Origin: Spirochaetales bacterium
GTDB lineage: Bacteria; Spirochaetota; Spirochaetia; UBA9216
DNA: 44,561 nucleotides
Direction: 5' to 3'
Assembly (NCBI GenBank): GCA_003245835.1
Contig: QKCC01000088.1
Span: 1 to 44,561 of the forward strand
Numbering within the stretch: the stretch's first letter is position 1; every line of letters begins with the position of its first letter. The notes beneath the pieces were generated by a model, which worked only from the letters and a program-made list of their open reading frames with translations, did not search any database and was not told the DNA's origin. A program made the position numbers and the translations under genes. Shown here one piece after another: positions 31,404-38,911 of the stretch.

Positions 31404-32978
31404 ATGCCGATCATCGAGCGAAAAGCACTGGACAATTTAACACCCGACGACATTCTTTATCTTGACGCCGGCAATTTGATAAAAGCAGGGCAAAAGGTCG
31501 GGAATAATGTACAGGTTCTGGCAAATTACAATCTGACTCACATAACAACAGTTTCGCTGACAAGAGAAGAGATTGCCCGGCATACCGGTGATGATGCGGA
31601 TAAATTTTTACAGGATTTTATCGAGAAAAGCAGAAGCCATAATTATTCCGATCTTAAACTCAGCCTCAAAAACAACCTCATGGATCTACATGTTCCGTTC
31701 AGTGAAAAAGACCAGTCATTCTCAATTCCGGGCAAGCGTAATTTTCTGAATGATAATGATCTGCTGCGTAAAAAACTTGAACCCCTGAATCTGAACCATG
31801 TTCAGGCCGGCAGTTCACGGATTATCGATAAATACAAGCTGAAGTTCACCGGTGACCTTCTAGCAAAGTATCAGTCATTCTATGACGGTTTGAAACCGGC
31901 AGAAAAAGGCAGTCAAAAAACCAAAGACACCATCGGAAGGCTTCACGTAAATTCAATCAGGCTCAACAGCTGGTATGACGAGACAAGACTCAGAACAGTA
32001 GGGGATTCGCTTGTTAACCAGTCAATCGACATCGCTATGTTGTTTATGCACACTTTTATAAATATCAATAAAAAAAGAATTATCGAAGGCCGCCCGCTGT
32101 CGGAATCAAGGTGGGATCCGACGCAGAAAAAGACCGACCGCGGCGTATACCAGTATAAACCTGAATTAATACTTGAGGCGGCAATCGGAGCCCTGCTCCA
32201 TAATGTTGGAAACGCTCACCATACGGTGCATAAGACGGTTTCAGGCAAACCGCAGCTCTCGGCCGATGTAAAAAGCGATCAGCACAAGATTAAGAATATT
32301 CAGAACGCAGTCAATGTATTAAAGCATCTTTTTGACAGGGATGATATTTCTTCAATTTCCAAAATGATTTGTCTTCTTCAAAAAGACTACCCTGACGGAA
32401 CAGGTTTTCCGGCTCCGAACGAGAATAAATATCTTTTCGAATTTGTCCGGCTTTTTCAGATTGTAGCTTTCTATGACAATATGACCAACCCGGTGATTTC
32501 AAGAACTGCATTCAGCCGAATGGACGTAATAAATTATATAATCAGGAATTCCGGGGAATACAATTATACCGGAGACAAATTCAAGTCGCAGCAGAAATTT
32601 GATTCCGCACTCGTCAGGGAATTCCTTGACGTTCTGGCGCCGTATGATATTAACGAGAAGGTTTATCTTTATCAGAAGGGCAGGCGCGATACTCATCTGT
32701 TTACGGGAAGGGTTGTTTCATATTCTGATTCATATATTCCGCTGATTTCCATTTTAAAAGATGAAAAAAATAACAAATTATACCGTGACGGGAGTCTGCT
32801 GATGCACATACCCTCATCATCATTGATAATGCGATCAAAAGACAAAACAGAGCGTAAACAATATCCGTGGGTCGGAGAACTGGAAATATTTGACCGGATG
32901 ATCAGCAGCGGAGACATCAGCATGTACAGCGATCCGATATCAGGAGAGGTGCGGCCGCTTCATAAATCTATTGGTTAA
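31404..32978 (+). CDS. Degenerate HD-GYP-related protein
   Basis: The 524-residue protein has a central region that aligns by eye with HD-GYP: ALLHNVGNAHH (H266-N267 where HD is expected) and LQKDYPDGTGFP (D331-GTGFP where HHE..DGSGYP is expected). The metal-binding Asp of HD and the HH pair are missing, so phosphodiesterase activity is unlikely. The C-terminal 120 residues (KVYLYQKGRRDTHLFTGRV) look like a small beta domain. It could bind c-di-GMP or act as a scaffold. It starts at 31404 behind AAGAGGAATAAT. The upstream neighbour may be PilZ-like, which strengthens a c-di-GMP link (inference). Confidence 0.65.
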   Translation: MPIIERKALDNLTPDDILYLDAGNLIKAGQKVGNNVQVLANYNLTHITTVSLTREEIARHTGDDADKFLQDFIEKSRSHNYSDLKLSLKNNLMDLHVPFSEKDQSFSIPGKRNFLNDNDLLRKKLEPLNLNHVQAGSSRIIDKYKLKFTGDLLAKYQSFYDGLKPAEKGSQKTKDTIGRLHVNSIRLNSWYDETRLRTVGDSLVNQSIDIAMLFMHTFININKKRIIEGRPLSESRWDPTQKKTDRGVYQYKPELILEAAIGALLHNVGNAHHTVHKTVSGKPQLSADVKSDQHKIKNIQNAVNVLKHLFDRDDISSISKMICLLQKDYPDGTGFPAPNENKYLFEFVRLFQIVAFYDNMTNPVISRTAFSRMDVINYIIRNSGEYNYTGDKFKSQQKFDSALVREFLDVLAPYDINEKVYLYQKGRRDTHLFTGRVVSYSDSYIPLISILKDEKNNKLYRDGSLLMHIPSSSLIMRSKDKTERKQYPWVGELEIFDRMISSGDISMYSDPISGEVRPLHKSIG

Positions 32979-33099
32979 ACAATTCAATATTTTAAAATCA
33001 ACCCTTGATAAATCAAATATTATCCATATGCTTTAGTTTATCTCTGCCGTTTAAAAATTAAAACATTTAAAAATCTATTTATTTGACAAGGAGAAACAA

Positions 33100-34197
33100 A
33101 TGAAACGAAATTTTTTGAAAACAATTATTATGATTGGCTCGATCCTCCCGTTATTTACAGCATGTAACGGTTTTTTCGAGAGCAGCAGTACGTTGCGTGG
33201 TGAAACGATTTCAGAATACCTTTATTACTTCGCAGGCAGTTATGTTTTTAATTCACATAATTACATAACATTAACCTTTGATGAAAACGGAACCGGCGGA
33301 GACGTCGAAATAGGAATCTTATCAAGCGATTATCCAACTGCAGCTGCAGAAGCAGGCGGAACATACGCCGATAAAACCTATTTTCTGAGCAGCGGTTTTA
33401 AAGGTTCCTTTACCTATGATGAGGAAACTCATGAGATGGTAATGAATTTTACGGAGGCATATTACCTGAAAGACGGGTCCTTAACAACCTACCAGGCTGA
33501 TTATGAATGGGTCGCGGGTACTGAGTATATTAAACGTTATTATGGTATCGACGCAGACAGCTTTTCAATGAGTTTAACAACCTGTGCAAACCCCTCCGCT
33601 GACGGCTTGGGCATTTATCAGATAAGTCCAAACGGATACTACTATTACCCGGACGGCGATAGCTGGACTGCCAATTACAGACTCTACCAGGCATACACCG
33701 CCGGATCAGATTCTGAAACAAGCGATTCCGCAAAAAAAAGCACATACACAATATCCGGTTCCTCAATTATTTATGAAAGCACAACAGACAGTATCTACAC
33801 ACAAAATTCAGCTGTAGTTTCGGAAAGCCATCGTATTACCACCAGAAACCTTGCTGTAAAGGATTTTTACATAAGCGGGGAAGTGACCGGCGACATTGAT
33901 TTTAATGATGCATGGAAGGCAGGCAATGCTGTAACATTTATAGCAGAGGGTGAAGTTAGTGACATATATTACGAAAGCTCACAAGCCCCTACAACCGTTC
34001 CGGAATTAAACGAATACGGTTATGGATCTGTGGAAGGCTACGATGCAGATGGAAACTATTACTACTATGACTTATATACAAATTCAGACTATTACAGCTT
34101 CGTAAATTACGGAGACTTCATCGGAGCCACCTATAACGCAACGGCAATTTTCCGTTCAGCTAATGAGACGGCAGAAAATATACAGCTTTTATTTTAA
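33100..34197 (+). CDS. Hypothetical Tyr/Ser/Thr-rich lipoprotein
   Basis: The 365-residue product has a signal peptide with lipobox LFTAC (C22). The mature part is acidic, rich in Tyr, Ser, Thr and Gly (for example YYYYPDGDSW), and looks like an extended beta-rich surface protein. No family was recognised. AAGGAG lies 7 nt before the ATG. Upstream AT-rich DNA (32979-33099) contains no other gene. A stem-loop follows at 34202-34235. Confidence 0.7.
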   Translation: MKRNFLKTIIMIGSILPLFTACNGFFESSSTLRGETISEYLYYFAGSYVFNSHNYITLTFDENGTGGDVEIGILSSDYPTAAAEAGGTYADKTYFLSSGFKGSFTYDEETHEMVMNFTEAYYLKDGSLTTYQADYEWVAGTEYIKRYYGIDADSFSMSLTTCANPSADGLGIYQISPNGYYYYPDGDSWTANYRLYQAYTAGSDSETSDSAKKSTYTISGSSIIYESTTDSIYTQNSAVVSESHRITTRNLAVKDFYISGEVTGDIDFNDAWKAGNAVTFIAEGEVSDIYYESSQAPTTVPELNEYGYGSVEGYDADGNYYYYDLYTNSDYYSFVNYGDFIGATYNATAIFRSANETAENIQLLF

Positions 34198-34201
34198 CCC
34201 G

Positions 34202-34235
34202 TAATGGGCTTTCGGCAGCTGCCGGCAGCCCATTA
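34202..34235 (+). terminator. Stem-loop after the Tyr-rich lipoprotein gene
   Basis: TAATGGGCT (34202-34210) pairs with AGCCCATTA (34227-34235); the loop holds a second palindrome, CGGCAGCTGCCG (34213-34224). A strong hairpin at the 3' end of the gene, with only a short T-rich tail. Confidence 0.6.
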
Positions 34236-34260
34236 TTCAAACTGCCGCCCGGTTTAAAGC

Positions 34261-34299
34261 TTGTGCCCGGCTCACTGCGGGTATATACTTTTTCGGGTG
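34261..34299 (+). promoter_or_regulatory. Leaderless promoter of the ECF sigma factor gene
   Basis: TTGTGC (34261-34266), 17-bp spacer, TATACT (34284-34289), then 7 nt to the GTG at 34297. The TTG that opens the longest frame lies inside the -35 box, so it cannot be the start codon. No ribosome binding site precedes the GTG. Confidence 0.6.
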
Positions 34300-35115
34300 A
34301 CAGAAAACGACGGCAGAGAAATCAATATTGAAAAACTAACCGAGGAACACGGAAAGATGGTGTACAACATCGCTTTCCGTATTCTCGGAAATCACCATGA
34401 TGCAGAAGACACAATGCAGGAAACCTTTATAAAGGTTTGTGAAAATTCCGGCTCTTTTACAGCCAGAAGCAGCCCTGCGACATGGATATACCGTATCGCT
34501 GTCAACCAGGCCATCCGGCATAAACATCAGCTGAACAGCGTGGTGCAGAACAGCTTTGACGATTCAATTCACCGGGATGACGTTCCGGTCCCCGAATACT
34601 TGGAACAGCAGCTCTCTCCTGCCGAGGCCCGTTTTTTCAAAGAGCAGCTGATGCAGGACATCCGGGATAAATGCCATTACTTCGTAACCTTCCGGCTTAC
34701 GGAAGAACAGCGCGTGGTTTTTCTGCTGCGTGATATGTTCGGTTTTTCTTATGCCGACATTTCTTTTATACTCGATATTCCGGAATCCTCCGTAAAGTCC
34801 CGGCTTAAAAGGGCCCGCGACAATCTTATAAACCACTTTAAATCCAACTGCTTCTGGTACAACAGCGGGAACCCCTGCAGGTGTGATAAAAAGATCGGTT
34901 ACGTCCTGAGTAAATACCCTCAGGCTCTGAAAGACATTCAGCGCCGTGCCAACAGCCCGGAGCACCTTCAGCTGGTAGAGGATCTTATTGTAAAACGCCG
35001 CGGCGGATCCGGGAAATCAGAAAAAACCGAAGGTTCTTTTAACACCAAACTGACTCTCGAAGAAATATACGCCAGAATTCCGATGCTTGAACCCCTGATG
35101 CAGTCACGGCAGTGA
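34297..35115 (+). CDS. ECF-type sigma70 factor with extended C-terminus
   Basis: The 272-residue product has region 2 (VYNIAFRILGNHHDAEDTMQ, ETFIKV, then WIYRIAVNQAI) and region 4 (LTEEQRVVFLLRDMFGFSYA, then ILDIPESSVKSRLKRARDNL). After region 4, about 90 more residues begin with a cysteine cluster NPCRCDKK and continue with charged helices; ordinary ECF factors end at about 190. Such extensions can replace a separate anti-sigma. No anti-sigma gene is adjacent; the next gene encodes a small membrane protein 142 bp downstream. The start is GTG at 34297. Confidence 0.85.
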   Translation: MTENDGREINIEKLTEEHGKMVYNIAFRILGNHHDAEDTMQETFIKVCENSGSFTARSSPATWIYRIAVNQAIRHKHQLNSVVQNSFDDSIHRDDVPVPEYLEQQLSPAEARFFKEQLMQDIRDKCHYFVTFRLTEEQRVVFLLRDMFGFSYADISFILDIPESSVKSRLKRARDNLINHFKSNCFWYNSGNPCRCDKKIGYVLSKYPQALKDIQRRANSPEHLQLVEDLIVKRRGGSGKSEKTEGSFNTKLTLEEIYARIPMLEPLMQSRQ

Positions 35116-35257
35116 TTTACGTGAAGAATGTTTCTGTTTAAGGACAGCTGCTTAAGAATTTTTAAATATTTTTCGATTTTTCACCTGCAAACCGTAACTT
35201 TTCATCCCCATTTTGTATCTAACCATGCAAATACACACTTTAAAAAGGAGTTGTCTT

Positions 35258-35644
35258 ATGACTCACATACAAAAATTTGCACTTGTTATTGCCCTCAGCA
35301 GTCTGACTGTTTTCTCGGGCATCATCCTGGGTAAAACCGGCAGACCGTACAGCAGCGGATTATTTAATCTGCACAAACTGATATCAGTCGGGGCGATAGT
35401 TCTCACGGTTCTTATAACCCGAACCCTGCTTTTAACGGGCGGGGCAACACCGCTGCTAATCGCAGCAGTTTCATTTGCATTTGCTGCTTTCGCTGTGTTA
35501 TTGGCAACCGGCGCGCTGCTAAGTATCAAAGCCGAACCAGCGGATTGGATTTTCCTTGTCCATCGTGCCGCCCCGGTGATAGTATGCCTGGCATCAGCGG
35601 TACTGCTGGTCCTGTTTCGTATGCAGATTCTGCAGCAGAGCTGA
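35258..35644 (+). CDS. Small four-helix membrane protein
   Basis: The 128-residue protein has four predicted membrane helices spread over its whole length (KFALVIALSSLTVFSGIIL near the start, PVIVCLASAVLLVLF near the end). No family was recognised; conserved His residues (H39, H105) could bind haem but this is speculation. AAGGAG lies 7 nt before the ATG at 35258. It precedes the E2-type acyltransferase by 4 bp and is probably co-transcribed with it. Confidence 0.65.
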   Translation: MTHIQKFALVIALSSLTVFSGIILGKTGRPYSSGLFNLHKLISVGAIVLTVLITRTLLLTGGATPLLIAAVSFAFAAFAVLLATGALLSIKAEPADWIFLVHRAAPVIVCLASAVLLVLFRMQILQQS

Positions 35645-35648
35645 AGAA

Positions 35649-36401
35649 ATGAAAAATGGAATAGTAAAAGAACCGGTGAGTTTTCACCGCAGAATGGTCG
35701 CGGCGTCCTTGGAGGCGTCGCGAAAAAAGCATATAATTCATGCAATGCTTGAACCGGATATCACCGGTATCAGAGAAGCTGTCAGCAGGTATCAAAGCCA
35801 CAGCGGTGAAAAAATATCAATTACGGCTGCTGCCGCATACTGCTTCGCGCAGACACTGAAAGAGTTTCCGGAGTTTATCTGCTTCAGGAAGGGCAGGAAC
35901 ATAATCCGGTTCAGCTCTATCACAATCGGGGTGATGGTGGAACGCTCAATTAACGGCGAGCGGGTACCCGAACCCCTGCCGTTAAAAAATGCTCAAAGCC
36001 TCTGCATCATGGACATTCATAAAGCACTGCGACAAGCGCAGAACACACCCGGACATTCCCTTGGAGAGTTTTCAGGAGTTTCGTGGATCAACTTAATTCC
36101 GGGATTTCTTCTTTGCGCAGCTGTTAAGCATTTCGCTAAAAATATCGGCATGGCAGAAAAATACGGAGTCTGCGCGGTTACAGCTGTTGGTATGTTCAGC
36201 AAAACGGCAGGATGGTTTTTACCAATCACCAACGCGACGGTTACGATGACCATAGGAGGTATCCGAAAAACTACCGACGGCAGAGAAAAACTCTGCCTTA
36301 CACTTTCGTTTGATCATGATATAATCGACGGAGCTCCCGCCGCGCGTTTTGTACGGAGGTTGACAGAACTGCTTGAGAGTGAACATCAAATCGGAAAATA
36401 A
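35649..36401 (+). CDS. Free-standing 2-oxoacid dehydrogenase E2-type acyltransferase domain
   Basis: The 250-residue protein matches the catalytic domain of dihydrolipoyl acyltransferases: the C-terminal SFDHDIIDGAPAARFV carries the H-x3-D-G active site, and ITIGVMVER and GGIRKT match core strands. It lacks the lipoyl and peripheral-subunit-binding domains found in E2 (about 400 residues or more). It also resembles chloramphenicol acetyltransferase, which has the same fold and catalytic histidine. No E1 or E3 gene is nearby. It may acylate an unknown acceptor using acyl-CoA. It follows the small membrane protein gene by 4 bp. Confidence 0.8.
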   Translation: MKNGIVKEPVSFHRRMVAASLEASRKKHIIHAMLEPDITGIREAVSRYQSHSGEKISITAAAAYCFAQTLKEFPEFICFRKGRNIIRFSSITIGVMVERSINGERVPEPLPLKNAQSLCIMDIHKALRQAQNTPGHSLGEFSGVSWINLIPGFLLCAAVKHFAKNIGMAEKYGVCAVTAVGMFSKTAGWFLPITNATVTMTIGGIRKTTDGREKLCLTLSFDHDIIDGAPAARFVRRLTELLESEHQIGK

Positions 36402-36443
36402 AAGCAAGGATAGACTGTATACCCGCGAAACTCGCTCGGCAAA

Positions 36444-36851
36444 TTACTTTTCGGCTGGAATCACATCATAAAACTGAATAGACGTCACTGCATCCTGCAT
36501 CTGCCATGATCCGTCGTCAAGCTTTTTTACAGAAATCGGCACAGAATCCAGAACGGACCCCTGTTTTGAATCGATATTGAGAACAAACCGCGAACTCAGC
36601 CGCTTTATTGAAAGGCTGTAGCCGTCCTCTTTAAGTTTCAGGAATTCGGAAATGATTTGTTCTTTTGAGGCCGGATCCATATCTGTCAGCATAGGAAAAA
36701 ACTCTTCAGCTTCGGCTATCGAACCGGCGGATAAATTATCAAGAAAGCCGTTGAAAGATGACTTTATTTCTCTTGCGTCACCGGAAAACAGCGTACAACC
36801 GGCGAACAAAAGCAGGGCGGCTGATAAAATAGGGATTATTTTAGTATTCAT
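36444..36851 (-). CDS. Small hypothetical lipoprotein
   Basis: The 135-residue protein has a lipobox LLFAGC (C19). The mature part resembles a small NTF2-like or DUF4878-type fold (SSFNGFLDNLSAGSIAEAEE, ending DGSWQMQDAV), though the match is loose. No Shine-Dalgarno sequence lies in the 10 nt before the ATG; a strong hairpin (36862-36883) lies 11 nt upstream. The TRL-like lipoprotein gene precedes it on the same strand. Confidence 0.7.
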   Translation of the reverse strand: MNTKIIPILSAALLLFAGCTLFSGDAREIKSSFNGFLDNLSAGSIAEAEEFFPMLTDMDPASKEQIISEFLKLKEDGYSLSIKRLSSRFVLNIDSKQGSVLDSVPISVKKLDDGSWQMQDAVTSIQFYDVIPAEK

Positions 36852-36861
36852 AAATTCGGCT

Positions 36862-36883
36862 GAGGGGAGATTAAACTCCCCTC
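36862..36883 (-). terminator. 8-bp GC-rich stem-loop between two lipoprotein genes
   Basis: GAGGGGAG (36862-36869) and CTCCCCTC (36876-36883) form a perfect stem with a 6-base loop. It lies 9 bp after the upstream lipoprotein gene and 11 bp before the next start codon. The only Shine-Dalgarno-like bases of the downstream gene (GAGGGGAG on the transcript) are locked in the stem. Confidence 0.55.
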
Positions 36884-36892
36884 TTTAAGATG

Positions 36893-37282
36893 CTAATTAT
36901 ATTTGACTATAATTCCGGTTACATGCGCATGCGCAGGAGCAAGAATGCCGACGGTAAGACCGTTAAAAAACATATCCCCGAACGATGTCCTATACTCAAC
37001 CACTACATTAACTGCGGCATCACCGGTAAATTTCTGAATCTCACGCTGGATAGCATCATAGATTTTTGTATCCATAGCATCAGAAGTCGCATTGAAGAGG
37101 TTTGCACCTCCGGCTGACCCCAGGAATTCCCAAACCGGGATAGTAATATCGAAGCTGCCGACGGTGTCATAGGAAGGAATTTCCCTCGTAATCTGTGCAC
37201 CTGAAAGCTTGAAAGTAGTACATGAAGCGGCGAACAAAGCAAGCAGGGCGGCCATAACCAGTAATAATTTTTTGGTATTCAT
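36893..37282 (-). CDS. TRL-like lipoprotein
   Basis: The 129-residue product has a lipobox LFAASC (C21). The mature C-terminus (AAVNVVVEYRTSFGDMFFNG, then GLTVGILAPAHAHVTGIIVK) resembles small TRL-like/YajI-type lipoproteins, with the FNGLTVGILAP motif near the end. Function is unknown. The ATG at 37282 has GGAGG 5 nt upstream; an in-frame ATG at 37342 lacks one. Confidence 0.75.
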   Translation of the reverse strand: MNTKKLLLVMAALLALFAASCTTFKLSGAQITREIPSYDTVGSFDITIPVWEFLGSAGGANLFNATSDAMDTKIYDAIQREIQKFTGDAAVNVVVEYRTSFGDMFFNGLTVGILAPAHAHVTGIIVKYN

Positions 37283-37491
37283 TTTTCCTCCAAGAAAAAC
37301 AATATTAACTATAAGTTTAGTTAATCCACACCAAAATCTCAATGTTTTTTAATCTTTTCATGAAAAATTAATACCATCTATGTATTTGTTTTAATGAAAG
37401 GATCGTTACAAAGAGGGGGCAGTACAATACAGGGAAGATGCCCAGCTGCCCGAATAACTGTTACAGTTCAATTATCGGCTGTTAAACGGTA

Positions 37492-37803
37492 TTAACGGTA
37501 AGAGCAGCAGTAATCGGCGAAATCCGGCACTTTGACCTGGAATTTGGAGTTTCCGGGTACTTTGTAGGCTTCACCGGCACTGAAGGATTTCCATTCTGTT
37601 TCTCCGGGAAGCAGAACATCCATCGATCCTTCAATAACTTCCATCAGCTCTTCCACACCGGTATTAAATTCATATTCACCGGACTGCATATATCCCAATG
37701 TCTTTTTTGAACCATCCGGCATAATCAGGTTGCGGCTGACAACTTTTCCGCCGAAATAAACATTCGCCTTCGGCACGGCGGTAACATTCTCAAAGTTTTC
37801 CAT
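37492..37803 (-). CDS. ppnP: Pyrimidine/purine nucleoside phosphorylase
   Basis: The 103-residue single-cupin protein matches PpnP (YaiE, DUF1255): NVYFGGKVVSR, TLGYMQSGEYEFNTGVEELM, EVIEGSMDVLLPGETEWKSF, then GEAYKVPGNSKFQVKV. The family phosphorolyses several nucleosides to free bases and ribose 1-phosphate. Length is typical. No Shine-Dalgarno sequence precedes the ATG, and a promoter ends 6 nt before it. Confidence 0.93.
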   Translation of the reverse strand: MENFENVTAVPKANVYFGGKVVSRNLIMPDGSKKTLGYMQSGEYEFNTGVEELMEVIEGSMDVLLPGETEWKSFSAGEAYKVPGNSKFQVKVPDFADYCCSYR

Positions 37804-37837
37804 ATCCGCATATTATATATAAAACCAGATTGTGCAA
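37801..37837 (-). promoter_or_regulatory. Leaderless promoter of ppnP
   Basis: On the minus strand: TTGCAC (37837-37832), 16-bp spacer, TAATAT (37815-37810), then 6 nt (gcggat) to the ATG at 37803. A consensus TATAAT overlaps this hexamer, shifted by 2 bp. Confidence 0.55.
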
Positions 37838-37947
37838 ATAGAATTTTACCTGATAATAAGCCGATATCCCTATTTTTTCCGCCACAATTTTATTTTTACT
37901 GTACTTTCCGCATCTTTAAGTATAAATTTTATATATGGAGGAGGATT

Positions 37948-38100
37948 ATGGAAATTACCCCGATAGATCCTGCCGGTATTCCGCCGGAATCTCAGGTTCC
38001 TCCGGCTCCGCAGGACACCCGTCAGAGTGAAGAGCAGCCGCCTGAAGAAGAAGTTATTCAGGATGATGAAATAGGTGAGAATGTAGATCTGCTGACCTGA
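37948..38100 (+). CDS. Small acidic proline-rich protein (50 residues)
   Basis: A 50-codon frame starts at an ATG preceded by GGAGGAGG, an excellent ribosome binding site. The product is rich in Pro, Glu, Gln and Asp (PPESQVPPAPQDT, then PPEEEVIQDDE) and ends in IGENVDLLT, an ending seen in small uncharacterised bacterial proteins. It has no signal peptide or membrane helix and is probably disordered. The strong initiation signals argue that it is real. Confidence 0.65.
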   Translation: MEITPIDPAGIPPESQVPPAPQDTRQSEEQPPEEEVIQDDEIGENVDLLT

Positions 38101-38135
38101 AACATTCTACTGACGAGATCAAACAGTCGATGGAA

Positions 38136-38171
38136 TAGACTCGTATCTCCTATTTCTATACAATACGCGCA
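38136..38171 (+). promoter_or_regulatory. Leaderless promoter of the DUF1275 gene
   Basis: TAGACT (38136-38141), 17-bp spacer, TACAAT (38159-38164), then 6 nt (acgcgc) to the ATG at 38171. No Shine-Dalgarno sequence is present. Confidence 0.55.
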
Positions 38172-38884
38172 TGAAAACACTCCAACAGCTGTATACTTCC
38201 CGAAAAAACAACGATGACCATATGCTCATCGCAGTAAACCTTTCATTGATAGGCGGCTTTCTTGATGCCTATACCTATGTGCTGAAGGGCGGAGTATTCG
38301 CAAATGCCCAAACAGGGAACGTGGTACTGCTGTCATTGTCCCTTTTAAGGCATGGAGAGGCGGATATTATGAAATATCTGCTTCCTGTCATTTTCTTCTG
38401 CTGCGGGATTCTCTTTGCTGAAGCCATCAGAACAATGAAAATTCTTCAAATTCGGAACCGCAAAAGCATAAGCGTGCTGGCTGTCGAAGCACTGATAATA
38501 GTATTAATCTTCCTCGGAACTGATAGGCTTTCCAATTTTGTAGTAACCTGTTTAATCTCATTTCTAGCCGCCCTGCAGGTAAGAACATTCAATAAAATCT
38601 ACGGTTCCAACTTTGCCTCTACAATGGTAACCGGAAACCTGCGGACTACGATGGAGTCGTTATTTTCTTTTATAACGACCCGTGACAGGAAGGCTGGATT
38701 TAAAGTACTGATCTACCTAGGGGTTATCATTTCTTTCGGCTGCGGGGCCTGCCTTGGGGCTGTATGCAGCAGCCGGTTTCAGGAACCGGCGATATTGATT
38801 TGTCTTTTCTTCCTGTTATTCACCCTTGTATTAATTCTGATTCAGGGGAATCCGGACCGTGAAAATGCATCCGGGAATCAATAA
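38171..38884 (+). CDS. DUF1275 (YoaK-like) membrane protein
   Basis: The 237-residue protein has six predicted helices and the DUF1275 pattern: NLSLIGGFLDAYTYVLKGGV near residue 24, FANAQTGNVV at 43-52, then SNFASTMVTGNLRT in the fourth segment. Function is unknown; members occur widely. The stop codon falls in the loop of a strong stem-loop at 38867-38897. Confidence 0.85.
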   Translation: MKTLQQLYTSRKNNDDHMLIAVNLSLIGGFLDAYTYVLKGGVFANAQTGNVVLLSLSLLRHGEADIMKYLLPVIFFCCGILFAEAIRTMKILQIRNRKSISVLAVEALIIVLIFLGTDRLSNFVVTCLISFLAALQVRTFNKIYGSNFASTMVTGNLRTTMESLFSFITTRDRKAGFKVLIYLGVIISFGCGACLGAVCSSRFQEPAILICLFFLLFTLVLILIQGNPDRENASGNQ

Positions 38885-38897
38885 GATTCCCGGATGC
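38867..38897 (+). terminator. 13-bp stem-loop overlapping the DUF1275 stop codon
   Basis: GCATCCGGGAATC (38867-38879) and GATTCCCGGATGC (38885-38897) form a perfect stem with a 5-base loop holding the TAA stop. It lies between convergent genes and may serve both strands. No long U-tract follows. Confidence 0.75.
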
Positions 38898-38911
38898 TGT
38901 TCTACTAAATA

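Noticed and set aside
33005-33016. FNR-like box TTGATAAATCAA upstream of the Tyr-rich lipoprotein
   Set aside because: FNR sites need four bases between the half-sites; this palindrome has two, in very AT-rich DNA where it can occur by chance.
35263-35745. A 160-codon minus-strand frame across the small membrane protein gene
   Set aside because: The plus strand has a ribosome binding site and four coherent membrane helices; the minus frame has neither a start signal nor a domain.
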